DNA of 64,000 bases from Streptomyces sp. M41(2017) (GCF_002078175.1 NZ_MWFK01000002.1:434001-498000), one strand, 5' to 3'; positions 53,589 to 61,989 are shown, counted from the first letter of the stretch. Numbers and translations are program-made. The notes: generated from the letters alone by a model not told the origin.

Positions 53589-53675
53589 CGGACCGGGACG
53601 GCCAGCGCCGGCGGGCCAGGTGTGAGCCGCGAGGTCGACGTGCCCTTCCGCGCGTCGGCCTCCATCGGCATGCCT

Positions 53676-53700
53676 TGGCAGTCATTACAGTCACCTGCCA
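53676..53700 (+). promoter_or_regulatory. Inverted repeat upstream of the CGNR regulator gene
   Basis: TGGCAG (53676-53681) and CTGCCA (53695-53700) are perfect 6-base arms 13 bases apart, 10 bases before the GTG start. This is a candidate autoregulatory operator. Confidence 0.45.
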
Positions 53701-53710
53701 GACTCGTGAT

Positions 53711-54271
53711 GTGAACCTCGACCACGTCTTCGTCTGCGGGAATCCGGCCCTCGACTTCGCCGCGACCCTGCGCGCCCGGCGATCGGCGCGGTTCGAGATG
53801 TTCGCGACGCCGGACAGACTGGACGCCTGGTACACGGAGAGCGGCGTCGTCGATGCCGTCTCCCCCGGCCGGAGCGCCGACGTGGAGCAGGCGAAGGCCC
53901 TCCGTGAGGCCATCTACGAGCTGGTCACAGCGCGTCGGCTCGGTGAGGACTTCGGGCACGGGGCCCTCGCCGTGGTCAACAGCGCCGCGCGCAAGTCGCC
54001 GGCCGTGCCCCAGCTCACCCCGTCCGGGCGCTGGACGGCGGCGACCCCCGACGAAGCACTGTCCACGGTGGCGCGGCTCTCGATCGAGTTGCTGAGCGGG
54101 CCGGACGTGCCCCTGCTCAAGGAGTGCGGCAACCCCGAGTGCACGCGGACGTACATCGATCGCTCACGCGGGATGCGCCGACAGTGGTGCGGCATGGAGT
54201 CCTGTGGCAACAAGATCAAAGCGGCCGCCTACCGCGCCCGTAAGAAAGAGACCACGCCCGTCTCCGGCTGA
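53711..54271 (+). CDS. CGNR zinc finger transcriptional regulator-like protein
   Basis: A 186-residue protein of the ABATE-CGNR type. The N-terminal domain (about 1-130) starts VCGNPALDFAATLRARRSAR. The C-terminal zinc finger (about 138-182) is LKECGNPECTRTYIDRSRGM followed by QWCGMESCGNKIKAAAYRAR, with four Cys ligands and CGNK in place of the eponymous CGNR. Such proteins are predicted DNA-binding stress regulators with few studied members. No ribosome binding site precedes GTG 53711, so leaderless translation is possible. It lies between the FMN reductase and the MarR gene. Confidence 0.88.
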   Translation: MNLDHVFVCGNPALDFAATLRARRSARFEMFATPDRLDAWYTESGVVDAVSPGRSADVEQAKALREAIYELVTARRLGEDFGHGALAVVNSAARKSPAVPQLTPSGRWTAATPDEALSTVARLSIELLSGPDVPLLKECGNPECTRTYIDRSRGMRRQWCGMESCGNKIKAAAYRARKKETTPVSG

Positions 54272-54324
54272 CGGGCGGGACGTGCGCTGATCGACCTTCA
54301 CTGAGACCCCGTCGCCATCGCTGC

Positions 54325-54366
54325 GCGGTCGCAGTCGCAGTCGCAGTCGCAGTCGCAGTCGCAGTC
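54325..54366. repeat. Hexanucleotide microsatellite
   Basis: Six perfect tandem copies of GCAGTC (54331-54366) preceded by one degenerate copy GCGGTC (54325-54330). It is intergenic, between the stop of the CGNR gene and the stop of the convergent MarR gene. Confidence 0.9.
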
Positions 54367-54492
54367 GTCAAGGCTTGGCCGTCACCATCGCTTTGTCGAG
54401 TTCATGGACGTGCCCCTGCGGCGCGGTGAAAAACGGTCGCCCGCCGGACCGCTTCGCGAGCAGGCCGGGGTCGGAACCTGGGGCGTGCCGGG

Positions 54493-54966
54493 TCAGCCGC
54501 GGTGGATCCCCCGCGCGGCGCGCAACGCGGCCATGGCGTCACCGACGGCCACGATCCGCTCCGGGCTCAACGAGTCGACGAAGACCTCGCGGATCGCTCG
54601 CAGGTGCGGCAGCAAGGCCGCCCGGAAGGCGTCGGCGCCCTCGGCGGTGAGCACCACCTCCGCACCCCGACTGTCGGTCGCACACCTGTCCCGGCGAATC
54701 AGCCCGCGGCGCTCCATCCGTCCCAGGTGATGCGACAGCCTGCTGCGCTCCCATCCCATGGTCCGGGCCAGATCGGACGACCGCAGCCTGCGACCGGCGG
54801 CTTCGCTGAGCGCCAGCAGCACCGCGTAGTCGCCCGGCGACAAGGAACAATCCTGCTGCAGCCGGGCGGCAAGCTCGTCATGGAGTGCCTGCGCGGTTTC
54901 GACGAAGTCGCGCCAGACCCGTAGCTCCTCGGCGTCGGGATACAGGCTCCGCCGTTCATTCACCAC
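54493..54966 (-). CDS. MarR family transcriptional regulator, divergent from the monooxygenase operon
   Basis: A 157-residue MarR protein. A long N-terminal dimer helix (VWRDFVETAQALHDELAARL) precedes the helix-turn-helix (LRSSDLARTMGWERSRLSHH) and wing (IRRDRCATDSRGAEVVLTAE). GAGGTGATC lies just before the GTG pair at 54966/54963. It is divergent from the two monooxygenase genes; the spacer holds a TTGACgtGTCAA palindrome repeated before the FMN reductase. It is therefore the best candidate repressor of both promoters and probably of itself. A Cys in the wing (DRCATD) could confer redox sensing (speculative). Confidence 0.92.
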   Translation of the reverse strand: MVNERRSLYPDAEELRVWRDFVETAQALHDELAARLQQDCSLSPGDYAVLLALSEAAGRRLRSSDLARTMGWERSRLSHHLGRMERRGLIRRDRCATDSRGAEVVLTAEGADAFRAALLPHLRAIREVFVDSLSPERIVAVGDAMAALRAARGIHRG

Positions 54967-54981
54967 TGATCACCTCTTTAT

Positions 54982-55010
54982 TTGACGTGTCAATCATGTC
55001 GAGTAATACT
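54982..55010 (+). promoter_or_regulatory. Monooxygenase operon promoter with MarR-type operator
   Basis: TTGACG (54982-54987), a 17-base spacer and AATACT (55005-55010) form a strong promoter. The -35 box is half of the palindrome TTGACgtGTCAA (54982-54993), followed by TCA exactly as at 52933. It lies 16 bases from the divergent marR start. Confidence 0.75.
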
Positions 55011-55084
55011 TGCCGCATCAAGCACATGCTACTCCCGCATCTTTCAGGTGGCCCGCCCCTCGGGAACCATCGGAGGAGGACGCC

Positions 55085-56134
55085 ATGACGGCCGCGCCAT
55101 TCACCTTCGGTCTGAATTCGTTCGGGGAGGTCGCGACGGACGCCGGCCGCGTCCTCGACGACGGCGAGACCGTCCGACTGCTCATCGAGGAGGCGCGGCA
55201 CGCCGAGGCCGTCGGGCTGGATGTCTTCAGCGTCGGCGAACACTACCGACCCGGCCACGTCGACACCGCGGCTCCGGTGCTGCTCTCCGCCATCGCGTCC
55301 GCGACCCGCACCATTCGCCTCGGGACCTCGGTGACCGTGCTGAGCACCAACGATCCGGTGCGTCTCTTCCACGACTTCTCCACGCTCGACGCGGTCTCCG
55401 ACGGACGCGCCCAGCTCGTCGTGGGCCGCGCCTCGGCGACGGACTCGTTCCCTCTGTTCGGTTACGACGTGAGCGACTACGAAGAGCTCTTCGAGGAGAA
55501 GCTCGAACTCCTCATGCGGCTCCAGCGGGAGGACTCGGTGACATGGTCCGGCGCCTTTCGCTCACCACTGTCCGAGCAGCGCCTGCGCCCCCGGATGCGC
55601 CCGGGCGGGATTCCCACCTGGATCGGAGTGGGGGGAAGTCCCAACTCCGTTGTCCGAGCCGCCCGTTACGGCCTCCCTCTCATGCTGGCCGTCATCGGTG
55701 GACGCCCGCAGCGCTTCGCCCGTCACGTCGATCTGTACCAGCGCGCCCTGCGGCAGGCCGGGCACGGCGCCCGGCCGATCGGCCAGCACTCCCTGGGATT
55801 CGTGGCGGACACCGACGAGGAGGCCGCCGAGACCTGGTGGGAGTACTGGAAGCCGGTGGTGGCAGGTCTCGCGCGGGAGCGCGGCTTCTATCCGCCGACC
55901 TGGGACGTCTATCGCGAGGAGATCGACCACGGTGCGCTGTTCGTGGGCTCTCCGGACACGGTCGCCCGCAAGATCGCCGCGACGGCCCGTGACCTGAGCC
56001 TGAGCCGCTTCGACCTCAAGTACGACATCATGCATCTCCCCCGTGAGGCCCGCGCCCGCAGCATCGAACTGCTGGGCAGTGAAGTCGCGCCACGCGTGAG
56101 GGAATTGATCACGAAGGAGTCCCGTCATGTCTGA
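55085..56134 (+). CDS. LLM class flavin-dependent oxidoreductase (first of pair)
   Basis: A 349-residue luciferase-like monooxygenase, a TIM-barrel enzyme that uses FMNH2 or F420H2. Typical segments are FTFGLNSFGEV at the start, EAVGLDVFSVGEHYRP near residue 42, LGTSVTVLSTNDPVR near 80, and IPTWIGVGGSPNSVVRAARY near 180. ATG 55085 follows GGAGGAGGACGCC. The next gene overlaps its 3' end by eight bases and encodes a close paralogue, so the pair is translationally coupled and may form a heterodimer. It is probably controlled by the divergent MarR. Substrate unknown. Confidence 0.93.
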   Translation: MTAAPFTFGLNSFGEVATDAGRVLDDGETVRLLIEEARHAEAVGLDVFSVGEHYRPGHVDTAAPVLLSAIASATRTIRLGTSVTVLSTNDPVRLFHDFSTLDAVSDGRAQLVVGRASATDSFPLFGYDVSDYEELFEEKLELLMRLQREDSVTWSGAFRSPLSEQRLRPRMRPGGIPTWIGVGGSPNSVVRAARYGLPLMLAVIGGRPQRFARHVDLYQRALRQAGHGARPIGQHSLGFVADTDEEAAETWWEYWKPVVAGLARERGFYPPTWDVYREEIDHGALFVGSPDTVARKIAATARDLSLSRFDLKYDIMHLPREARARSIELLGSEVAPRVRELITKESRHV

Positions 56135-57158
56135 TCTCGACTTCGGCCTCGACACGTTCGGCGACGTCCCCGTCGACGACTCCGGTGCGCAGGTCTCCCA
56201 TGCCCGGGCGATCCGGCAGCTCGTGGACGAGGCGGTTCTCGCCGACGAGATCGGCATCGACGTCCTCGCCGTGGGCGAGCACCATCGCCCCGAGTACGCG
56301 GTCTCCACACCGGAAACGGTGCTCGCCGGCATCGCCACGCGTACCCGGCGCCTGCGGTTGTCCTCCGGCGTGACGGTCCTCAGCTCCGACGACCCCGTCC
56401 GGGTCTTCCAGCGTTTCGCGACCGTGGACGCCCTCTCCGACGGGCGAGCCGAGGTCATCCTGGGGCGGGGGTCCTTCACGGAGTCGTTCCCCCTCTTCGG
56501 CTACGACCTCAGCGATTACGACCAGCTGTTCGAAGAGAAGATCGAGCTCTTCGTGCGTCTCCTCGACGAGAAGCCCGTCACCTGGGAGGGCACTCTCCGG
56601 GCTCCCCTCGAAGCGGCCGAGGTCTTCCCTCCGACCGAATCCGGTCACCTCCCCACCTGGGTGGGTGTCGGCGGATCACCCCCGTCGGTCGTCCGGACCG
56701 CCCGCTACGGCCTTCCCCTGATGCTCGCGGTCATCGGCGGCTCTCCCACACGCTTCGCGCCCTACATCGACCTCTACCGGAAAGCCGCCGCGCAGTTCGG
56801 CACCACCGCACATCCGGTAGGAATGCACTCACCGGGGTTCGTGGCCGACACCGACGAGGAGGCCCGCGAGGTGTACTGGCCCAGCTACCGGATCATCCGC
56901 GACCGTATCGGCGCGCTCCGCGGCTGGCCGCCGATCCGCCGCGCGGAGTTCGAGGCGGAGATCGAGCACGGCTCGCTGTACATCGGGGCACCGGAGACGG
57001 TCGCGCGCAAGATCGCCCGCGCCGTGGGCGAACTCGGCGTGGGCCGCTTCGACCTCATCTACACCGCGGGGGCGCAGCCGATCAGTGCCCGGCTGCGCGC
57101 GGTGGAGCTGTACGGCACGAAGGTGATTCCCATGGTCCGCGACATCCTGGCCGGCTGA
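56127..57158 (+). CDS. LLM class flavin-dependent oxidoreductase (second of pair)
   Basis: A 343-residue paralogue of the preceding gene sharing LDFGLDTFGDVP, VLAVGEHHRPEYAVSTPE, VTVLSSDDPVRVFQRFAT, FPLFGYDLSDYDQLFEEK and WVGVGGSPPSVVRTARYGLP. ATG 56127 sits inside the end of the first gene with AAGGAG upstream. Two coupled copies differing in detail recall the LuxA/LuxB arrangement, although both here keep barrel features of a catalytic subunit. It is followed 46 bases later by an F420:NADP reductase-like gene. Confidence 0.93.
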   Translation: MSDLDFGLDTFGDVPVDDSGAQVSHARAIRQLVDEAVLADEIGIDVLAVGEHHRPEYAVSTPETVLAGIATRTRRLRLSSGVTVLSSDDPVRVFQRFATVDALSDGRAEVILGRGSFTESFPLFGYDLSDYDQLFEEKIELFVRLLDEKPVTWEGTLRAPLEAAEVFPPTESGHLPTWVGVGGSPPSVVRTARYGLPLMLAVIGGSPTRFAPYIDLYRKAAAQFGTTAHPVGMHSPGFVADTDEEAREVYWPSYRIIRDRIGALRGWPPIRRAEFEAEIEHGSLYIGAPETVARKIARAVGELGVGRFDLIYTAGAQPISARLRAVELYGTKVIPMVRDILAG

Positions 57159-57188
57159 CCCGACGCGACATCCCCTGGCCGGCTGACC
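57146..57188 (+). repeat. Short direct repeat at the operon junction
   Basis: CCTGGCCGGCTGACC occurs at 57146-57160 (end of the second monooxygenase gene) and again at 57174-57188, with GACATCC also repeated before each. This looks like a small local duplication creating the spacer before the next gene. Confidence 0.7.
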
Positions 57189-57204
57189 GAAGGAGCGAGG
57201 AACG

Positions 57205-57921
57205 ATGAACACCGAGGACGTACACACGATCGGCATCCTGGGCGCCGGGAAAGTAGGGACCGTACTGGCGCGGCTGGCTCTCGCCGCCGGCCACCGCGTG
57301 CTGATCGCGGGCTCAGGCGCGGTCGAGAGCATCGCTCTCACTGTGGAGGTGCTCGCCCCCGGCGCCCTCGCTGTCGTGGCGGAGGATGCCGCGTCCGGGG
57401 CGGATGCGGTGGTCCTGGCGGTCCCCCTCGGCAAATATCGCAGTCTCCCTGTCGAGGCCTTGCGGGGGAAGCTGGTCATCGACGCGATGAACTACTGGTG
57501 GGAAGTCGATGGCCTCCGGCGGGACCTCACGGACCCGGCGGTCTCCACCAGCGAGATCGTGCAGGCGTTTTTGCCCGACTCACGCGTGATCAAGGCGTTC
57601 AACCACATGGGATACCACGACCTCGAGGACGGAGCACTGCCCGCCGGAACACCCGGCCGCAAGGCGATCGCGCTCGCCGGCGACGACGCGCACGACCTGG
57701 CCACCGTCGCGCATCTTGTGGACGCCTTCGGCTTCGACCCCGTGGACGCCGGCCCGCTCTCCGAGGGCGTACGACTGCAACCGGGCACGGAGCCGTTCGG
57801 CGCCAATGTCGGAGCCCGCGAGCTACGGGCCATGCTGGACCGCTTCCCGACCACGGAGCACGGCCGGACGGTCCTCGCATCCCGGGCCGCGGGTACGGCA
57901 CCCCTCGGCATGGCCCGCTGA
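57205..57921 (+). CDS. NADPH-dependent F420 reductase-like protein
   Basis: A 238-residue single Rossmann-domain protein of the Fno/NAD-binding type. The dinucleotide motif is TIGILGAGKVGTVLARLALA, followed by a GSGAVES loop that would read the NADP phosphate, VVLAVPLGKYRSLP, and VIDAMNYWWEVDG. The C-terminal half has VIKAFNHMGYHDLEDG, usual for F420:NADP oxidoreductase homologues. Fno moves hydride between NADPH and coenzyme F420. Placed behind two LLM enzymes, it could supply F420H2 if those are F420-dependent. ATG 57205 follows GAAGGAGCGAGG. Confidence 0.88.
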   Translation: MNTEDVHTIGILGAGKVGTVLARLALAAGHRVLIAGSGAVESIALTVEVLAPGALAVVAEDAASGADAVVLAVPLGKYRSLPVEALRGKLVIDAMNYWWEVDGLRRDLTDPAVSTSEIVQAFLPDSRVIKAFNHMGYHDLEDGALPAGTPGRKAIALAGDDAHDLATVAHLVDAFGFDPVDAGPLSEGVRLQPGTEPFGANVGARELRAMLDRFPTTEHGRTVLASRAAGTAPLGMAR

Positions 57922-58070
57922 GCGGGCAGGCCGCGTGGGCCCCGTCGGGGCATCCGGGGGCCGGGCCACCCATCCGGCCCCATCGACCCGGTCAAGGCTT
58001 CCGTGCCGAGGCGCGGGTGTGGACCAGCGCCTAGCCTGGCAAAGGAGCCAGGGAGGACGAGTCGACTGCC

Positions 58071-58472
58071 GTGATCTTCAGCATCGGTGACCTGCTGCCC
58101 GAGTCCGGTCTGCGGACCGGAGTCGATATGTTGGTGCGCCTGGTGGAAGCGGGCGGCGCCATCATCATCTTCGTCGGCGCGGTCGTCGCCTTCTCCCGCC
58201 TGGTCACGGTGGGACTGCGGGAACGCAAGGCCGAGATCTTCGTGTCCGTGCGTCTCACCCTGGGTCGCTTCCTGCTCCTGGGTCTGGAGTTCCAGCTCGC
58301 CTCCGACATCTTGCGGACGGCCATCTCCCCGACCTTTCGCGAGATCGGTCAACTGGCCGCGATCGCGGCCATTCGAACGGCGCTCAACTACTTCCTCGGT
58401 CGTGAGATCAAGGAGGAGCGCGCTCAGATCGCGGCCGAAGAGACCCCGGCAGGCTCCGGAAAGGACGTGTGA
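58071..58472 (+). CDS. DUF1622 membrane protein
   Basis: A 133-residue protein with two to three membrane segments: LVRLVEAGGAIIIFVGAVVA near 22-42, LGRFLLLGLEFQLASDILRT near 65, and AIAAIRTALNYFLGREIKEE at the end. This matches DUF1622, a family of small bacterial membrane proteins of unknown function. GTG 58071 has GGAGGAC about 14 bases upstream, a little far. The C-terminal tail is charged and cytosolic. It stands alone after the redox operon. Confidence 0.88.
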   Translation: MIFSIGDLLPESGLRTGVDMLVRLVEAGGAIIIFVGAVVAFSRLVTVGLRERKAEIFVSVRLTLGRFLLLGLEFQLASDILRTAISPTFREIGQLAAIAAIRTALNYFLGREIKEERAQIAAEETPAGSGKDV

Positions 58473-58603
58473 CGGCACCGGGCAGGCGTCTGTCCGCACG
58501 CGGGCCGCGCCCGATGGCCCGACGACGTCGGGCAGGTCCGGGCGGGCCGGGTCGCCCGGCGATGGGGACGACGGCAGGTGGGGCAGCGGCGACACCGAAC
58601 ACA

Positions 58604-59437
58604 TCAGCACTGCTGCTCGAAGTGAAGGTTCTCCCAGCGTCCGGCGGCGGTGTCCTGGCGAGTGCCGACCACCAGGTTCAGGGTGAACAAGCCGTGGGCG
58701 ACGCCGTTCCCGGAAATCTGGGCCAGGAGCACCAGACCGTCCTGGTCGGGAGGGACCTGCCACTGGTCGGAGAAGCCGCCGATCTGCGCCACGGAGTGGG
58801 GCGGGGTCCCGGCGTGGACGCCGTTCACCAGCGCCTCCACGAAACGGTCCACCATCTCGACGCCCGCTCCGACGTCGCGCCCGTCGCTTTCGCCCGCGCC
58901 GTCGCTTTCACCGTCACCGTCCAGGAAGCTCCGCACAAGGTCACATCCGCGCCAGTCGTGGTCGATGGTCAACCCCGGCACGGGATACAGGGGGCGCCGT
59001 TCGTAAACGACGGTCCTCGGTCCACCACCCACGATGTCCCGTGACGGTCGTTCCCCGGTCGATCCATCGGCGGGGACGTGGAGAACCGCGGAATCCTCCG
59101 GTTCGTACTCGAATGTAGTGAAGAACAACAGCTGCCCGTCCGAGGGAATTTCGATGTCGAGGGAGTCGCGGGGCAGGGCCGCGCAGTCGACGGCCAGCAC
59201 GAAGGGATCCGCCGGGCCGCTCCCGTCATCGCCTCCGTCCTCACCCCCGGGCAGCGGAGGCAGGCCGCCGGTCAGTCCGGCCGGCAGGGTGTCCTCCTGG
59301 TCCGCATCGGGCAGGTCGGCCTTCCTCACCAGGAGGACACACGGCCTCAGCAGCCCCGCCAACTCCCTTGCGACATCGGCTGGAACGCCGTACTCGCTCG
59401 CCAGCCCGGTCACGTTCCGCTCGTCGACGTATGCCAT
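58604..59437 (-). CDS. DUF1963 (YwqG-like) protein
   Basis: A 277-residue soluble protein. LPRDSLDIEIPSDGQLLFFT and FSDQWQVPPDQDGLVLLAQI match DUF1963/YwqG proteins, which share a beta-rich fold of unknown function. It contains an acidic Gly/Asp-rich insert (LDGDGESDGAGESDG). The ATG at 59437 starts MAYVDERNVTGLASEYGVP, a helical N-terminus. Upstream codons are Arg/Pro-rich and excluded. It is divergent from the PAS-GAF-PP2C gene. Confidence 0.82.
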   Translation of the reverse strand: MAYVDERNVTGLASEYGVPADVARELAGLLRPCVLLVRKADLPDADQEDTLPAGLTGGLPPLPGGEDGGDDGSGPADPFVLAVDCAALPRDSLDIEIPSDGQLLFFTTFEYEPEDSAVLHVPADGSTGERPSRDIVGGGPRTVVYERRPLYPVPGLTIDHDWRGCDLVRSFLDGDGESDGAGESDGRDVGAGVEMVDRFVEALVNGVHAGTPPHSVAQIGGFSDQWQVPPDQDGLVLLAQISGNGVAHGLFTLNLVVGTRQDTAAGRWENLHFEQQC

Positions 59438-59842
59438 GCCGGTGATCGTGCCACGGCCCACCGACACGGAACCGGACCGTCCTCGGAGGAGAGGGGCAGG
59501 GAGCGCGCGGTCCGACGCGACCCGCACGGTCGAACCGCGGGCACGACGCGGTCCCGGCCGCATCGTGCTCGTTTCCGGGCGCATCAGGTCCGTAAACGCG
59601 TGCTAGAAAAGGGGGACTTCGGCTCTCGTGGCCGACGGCGATCGGCGGTTCGGACAAGAGCGGCCTCCTCAGGGAATCCGTCCCAACGGCCCCGGCACTG
59701 TTCGTTCCCTCTGACGTGGTCAGCGGGTACGGCAGCCAGGGCGGCCGTGGGGCGGTTTCTTCTGATCACGCTGCCCGCCCGGGCCAGGTCCGGGACCCGA
59801 ACGGACGGGCGGGCGAAGCCCCCTGTCATGCGAGGAGCCATG
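59438..59842. other. Divergent intergenic region, nothing recognised
   Basis: About 405 bases between divergent genes. An open frame extends upstream of the phosphatase start but has no conserved content. No convincing promoter or operator was identified. GAGGAG at 59832-59837 serves the phosphatase gene. Confidence 0.4.
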
Positions 59843-61561
59843 ATGACGGACCGCTCAACGGCACCGACGACGGCCATCGATCAGCTGGGCGTCAGCGCGG
59901 CTCTCGAGCACGCCGGTGCGGGCGTCTACGCCGTCGGGGACTCGGGTCGGATCGTCTGGGTCAACACACGCGCTCTCGATCTCCTCCTTCTCGGCGCCGA
60001 CGACATGATCGGGTACGACTCCCACGACCTGCTGCACCGGGACGCGCGGGGACGTCCGGTCCCGCGGGAGAGCGGCGGGCTCCCTCGACAGACGGACCGA
60101 CAGACGGACCGGCAGGCGCTGCGGTCGGGCCGCAACTGGTACCCCCGCGGCGACGGCACCCTCCTGCCGGGGCAGTGGTTCGCCCTGCCCTGCGAAGCCA
60201 ACGAGCAGGGCGTGGTCGCCCTGGTGGCCTTCCATCCCGCCGAGGAGCCCGAGCCCGACGCGGCACGGCCCGCACCGTCACCCCGGGCTCTGTCCGAGGG
60301 TGAGCGTCTGGCCCTGCTGGCGGACACCACCGCTCAGCTGATCTCCAACGTCGACGTGCACGGAGCCCTGCATCGGGTGGTGGAACTGATGCTTCCGCGG
60401 CTCGCGGACTGGGCGGTCATCGACCTCATCGCCGAGGGGGACGAGGTGACGCGATCACTGGTCGTCCAGGCCGAGGACTCCGTACTGCGTACCCGCGAGG
60501 ACCTGCAGGGCCCCATGCCCCCGATCCCCGCCTCCTCCCCCATGCCCTTGTCCGCGGCCCTGCGAGGTGCGGCCTCCGCTCTGGCGGGCCCCGAGACCTA
60601 TGACGGGCCCCCCGACACGGGTATCGCGGTGGAGCAGCGCAGGCTGTTCGAGGCGACCGGGATCCAGACCGCGGCCATCGCTCCCATCCGCGGCCCCCAC
60701 GAGGTGGTCGGTGCCCTCACGTTGGGGCGCACCCGACGCGACGAGGCGTTCACCACGGGCGATCTGGCCCTTGTGGAGGACATAGCCCGCCGGATCGGCA
60801 TCGCTCTGGAGAACGCGCGCCACTATCAGCGTCAGCGCCAGATCGCCGCCACCATGCAGCGCTATCTGCTGCCTCAGCTTCCGCGGTTGTCGGGGGTGGA
60901 GATGACCACTCGCTATCTGCCGGCCCCGGACGCCTCGCACGTGGGCGGCGACTGGTACGACGCTTTCCCGCTCCCGGCCGGGGACACGGCCCTGGTCATC
61001 GGCGACGTGGTCGGCCACGACCTGGAGGCGGCCGCCGGCATGGCGCAACTGCGGAACATGCTCCGCGCCTACACCTGGTCGCAGGACAACCCCCCGCACC
61101 GCACCGTGCAGCACCTCGACCAGGCGATGAGGCACATCACCGATGTCCGCATGGCGACGCTCATCCTGGCCCGCCTCGCCTGCGACCCCGCTGGACATTG
61201 GATCCTGCGCTGGACGAGCGCGGGCCACCCGCCGCCCCTGCTGGTCGACTACGACGGCGTGACCCGCTACCTCCACGAGGGCAACGGGCTCCTTCTCGGC
61301 ACCGGTACCGACCGCCCGCGCCACGACGCGGAGGCGACGCTGCCGCCGGGTTCGACGCTCGTCTTCTACACCGACGGGCTCATCGAGACCCGCGGACAAC
61401 TGCTGGACACCGGCTTGCAACGCCTGCGCCGGCACGCCGCGGCGCTCGCCCACCGGCCGCTGAACTCCTTCACCGACCGGCTGCTCGAACGCACCCGTCC
61501 GACCGACAACGACGACGACGTCGCCCTGCTCACCATCCGCATCCCGCTCGGCACGCCGTAG
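59843..61561 (+). CDS. PAS-GAF-PP2C (SpoIIE/RsbU-type) serine phosphatase
   Basis: A 572-residue sensor phosphatase. A PAS domain (about 15-95: ALEHAGAGVYAVGDSGRIVW) is followed by a GAF domain (about 150-330: LLADTTAQLISNVDVHGALH) and the PP2C/SpoIIE domain (about 355-570). The phosphatase motifs are complete: VGGDWYDAFPL with metal-binding Asp, VIGDVVGHDLEAAAGMAQLR, TSAGHPPPLLV and FYTDGLIETRG. It would dephosphorylate an anti-sigma-factor antagonist in a partner-switching pathway, but no kinase domain or antagonist gene is present nearby. A small 12-base tandem repeat encodes RQTDRQTDRQ after the PAS domain. ATG 59843 has GAGGAG five bases upstream; an in-frame ATG at 59828 is possible. 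Confidence 0.92.
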   Translation: MTDRSTAPTTAIDQLGVSAALEHAGAGVYAVGDSGRIVWVNTRALDLLLLGADDMIGYDSHDLLHRDARGRPVPRESGGLPRQTDRQTDRQALRSGRNWYPRGDGTLLPGQWFALPCEANEQGVVALVAFHPAEEPEPDAARPAPSPRALSEGERLALLADTTAQLISNVDVHGALHRVVELMLPRLADWAVIDLIAEGDEVTRSLVVQAEDSVLRTREDLQGPMPPIPASSPMPLSAALRGAASALAGPETYDGPPDTGIAVEQRRLFEATGIQTAAIAPIRGPHEVVGALTLGRTRRDEAFTTGDLALVEDIARRIGIALENARHYQRQRQIAATMQRYLLPQLPRLSGVEMTTRYLPAPDASHVGGDWYDAFPLPAGDTALVIGDVVGHDLEAAAGMAQLRNMLRAYTWSQDNPPHRTVQHLDQAMRHITDVRMATLILARLACDPAGHWILRWTSAGHPPPLLVDYDGVTRYLHEGNGLLLGTGTDRPRHDAEATLPPGSTLVFYTDGLIETRGQLLDTGLQRLRRHAAALAHRPLNSFTDRLLERTRPTDNDDDVALLTIRIPLGTP

Positions 61562-61592
61562 ATCCGCGAGGCTCAGCGTTCGACGTTCCGAG

Positions 61593-61609
61593 CCACGGAT
61601 CAGCCGTGG
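61593..61609. terminator. Weak stem-loop between convergent genes
   Basis: CCACGG and CCGTGG form a 6-bp stem with a 5-base loop in the 66-base gap between the phosphatase and lipoprotein stops. Confidence 0.4.
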
Positions 61610-61627
61610 GCATCCGGCCGTTCCCGT

Positions 61628-61972
61628 TCAGTTCGCGTCCGGCGCGGCGATGACCTTTCCGTCCTTGTCGAGTGTGTGGGTACGCCAGTACACGTCCCAC
61701 TTGTCGTCGACCTGCTGCGGCACCTTGCCCGCGGGGTACCGTGCGTAGCCGTCCGACGGCTCCTCCCTGTCCGAGAAGCAGGCGGACCCGGTGCCGCCCA
61801 CCGACAGGGCGGGGTACTCGCCGTTGCCGCAGATGTTCTCCTGGTATCCGAAGCCGGCGCATCCGGTGAGGACCGCGGCTGCGGCCGTGCCCGCGAGGGC
61901 AGCGGCGGCGGCGACGCGCATCCTTCCGGCGCGGAAGGGGGTTGCGGATCGGTTCGTGCGCGGCATGTTCAC
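61628..61972 (-). CDS. Small SCO0607-type lipoprotein
   Basis: A 114-residue lipoprotein. After a basic N-terminus the hydrophobic core (AAAAALAGTAAAAVLTG) leads to the lipobox LTGCAGFG. The mature protein has CGNGEYPALSVGGTGSACFS, with two Cys probably forming a disulfide, and DDKWDVYWRTHTLDKDGKVI, both typical of a Streptomyces lipoprotein family named after SCO0607. No function is established. GTG 61972 follows GGGAGATCACC. It is convergent with the PP2C gene. Confidence 0.85.
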   Translation of the reverse strand: MNMPRTNRSATPFRAGRMRVAAAAALAGTAAAAVLTGCAGFGYQENICGNGEYPALSVGGTGSACFSDREEPSDGYARYPAGKVPQQVDDKWDVYWRTHTLDKDGKVIAAPDAN

Positions 61973-61989
61973 GGTGATCTCCCGTCACT

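Noticed and set aside
59078..59842. N-terminal extension of the PP2C phosphatase frame
   Set aside because: It overlaps the divergent DUF1963 gene and has no domain. A good ribosome binding site precedes 59843.
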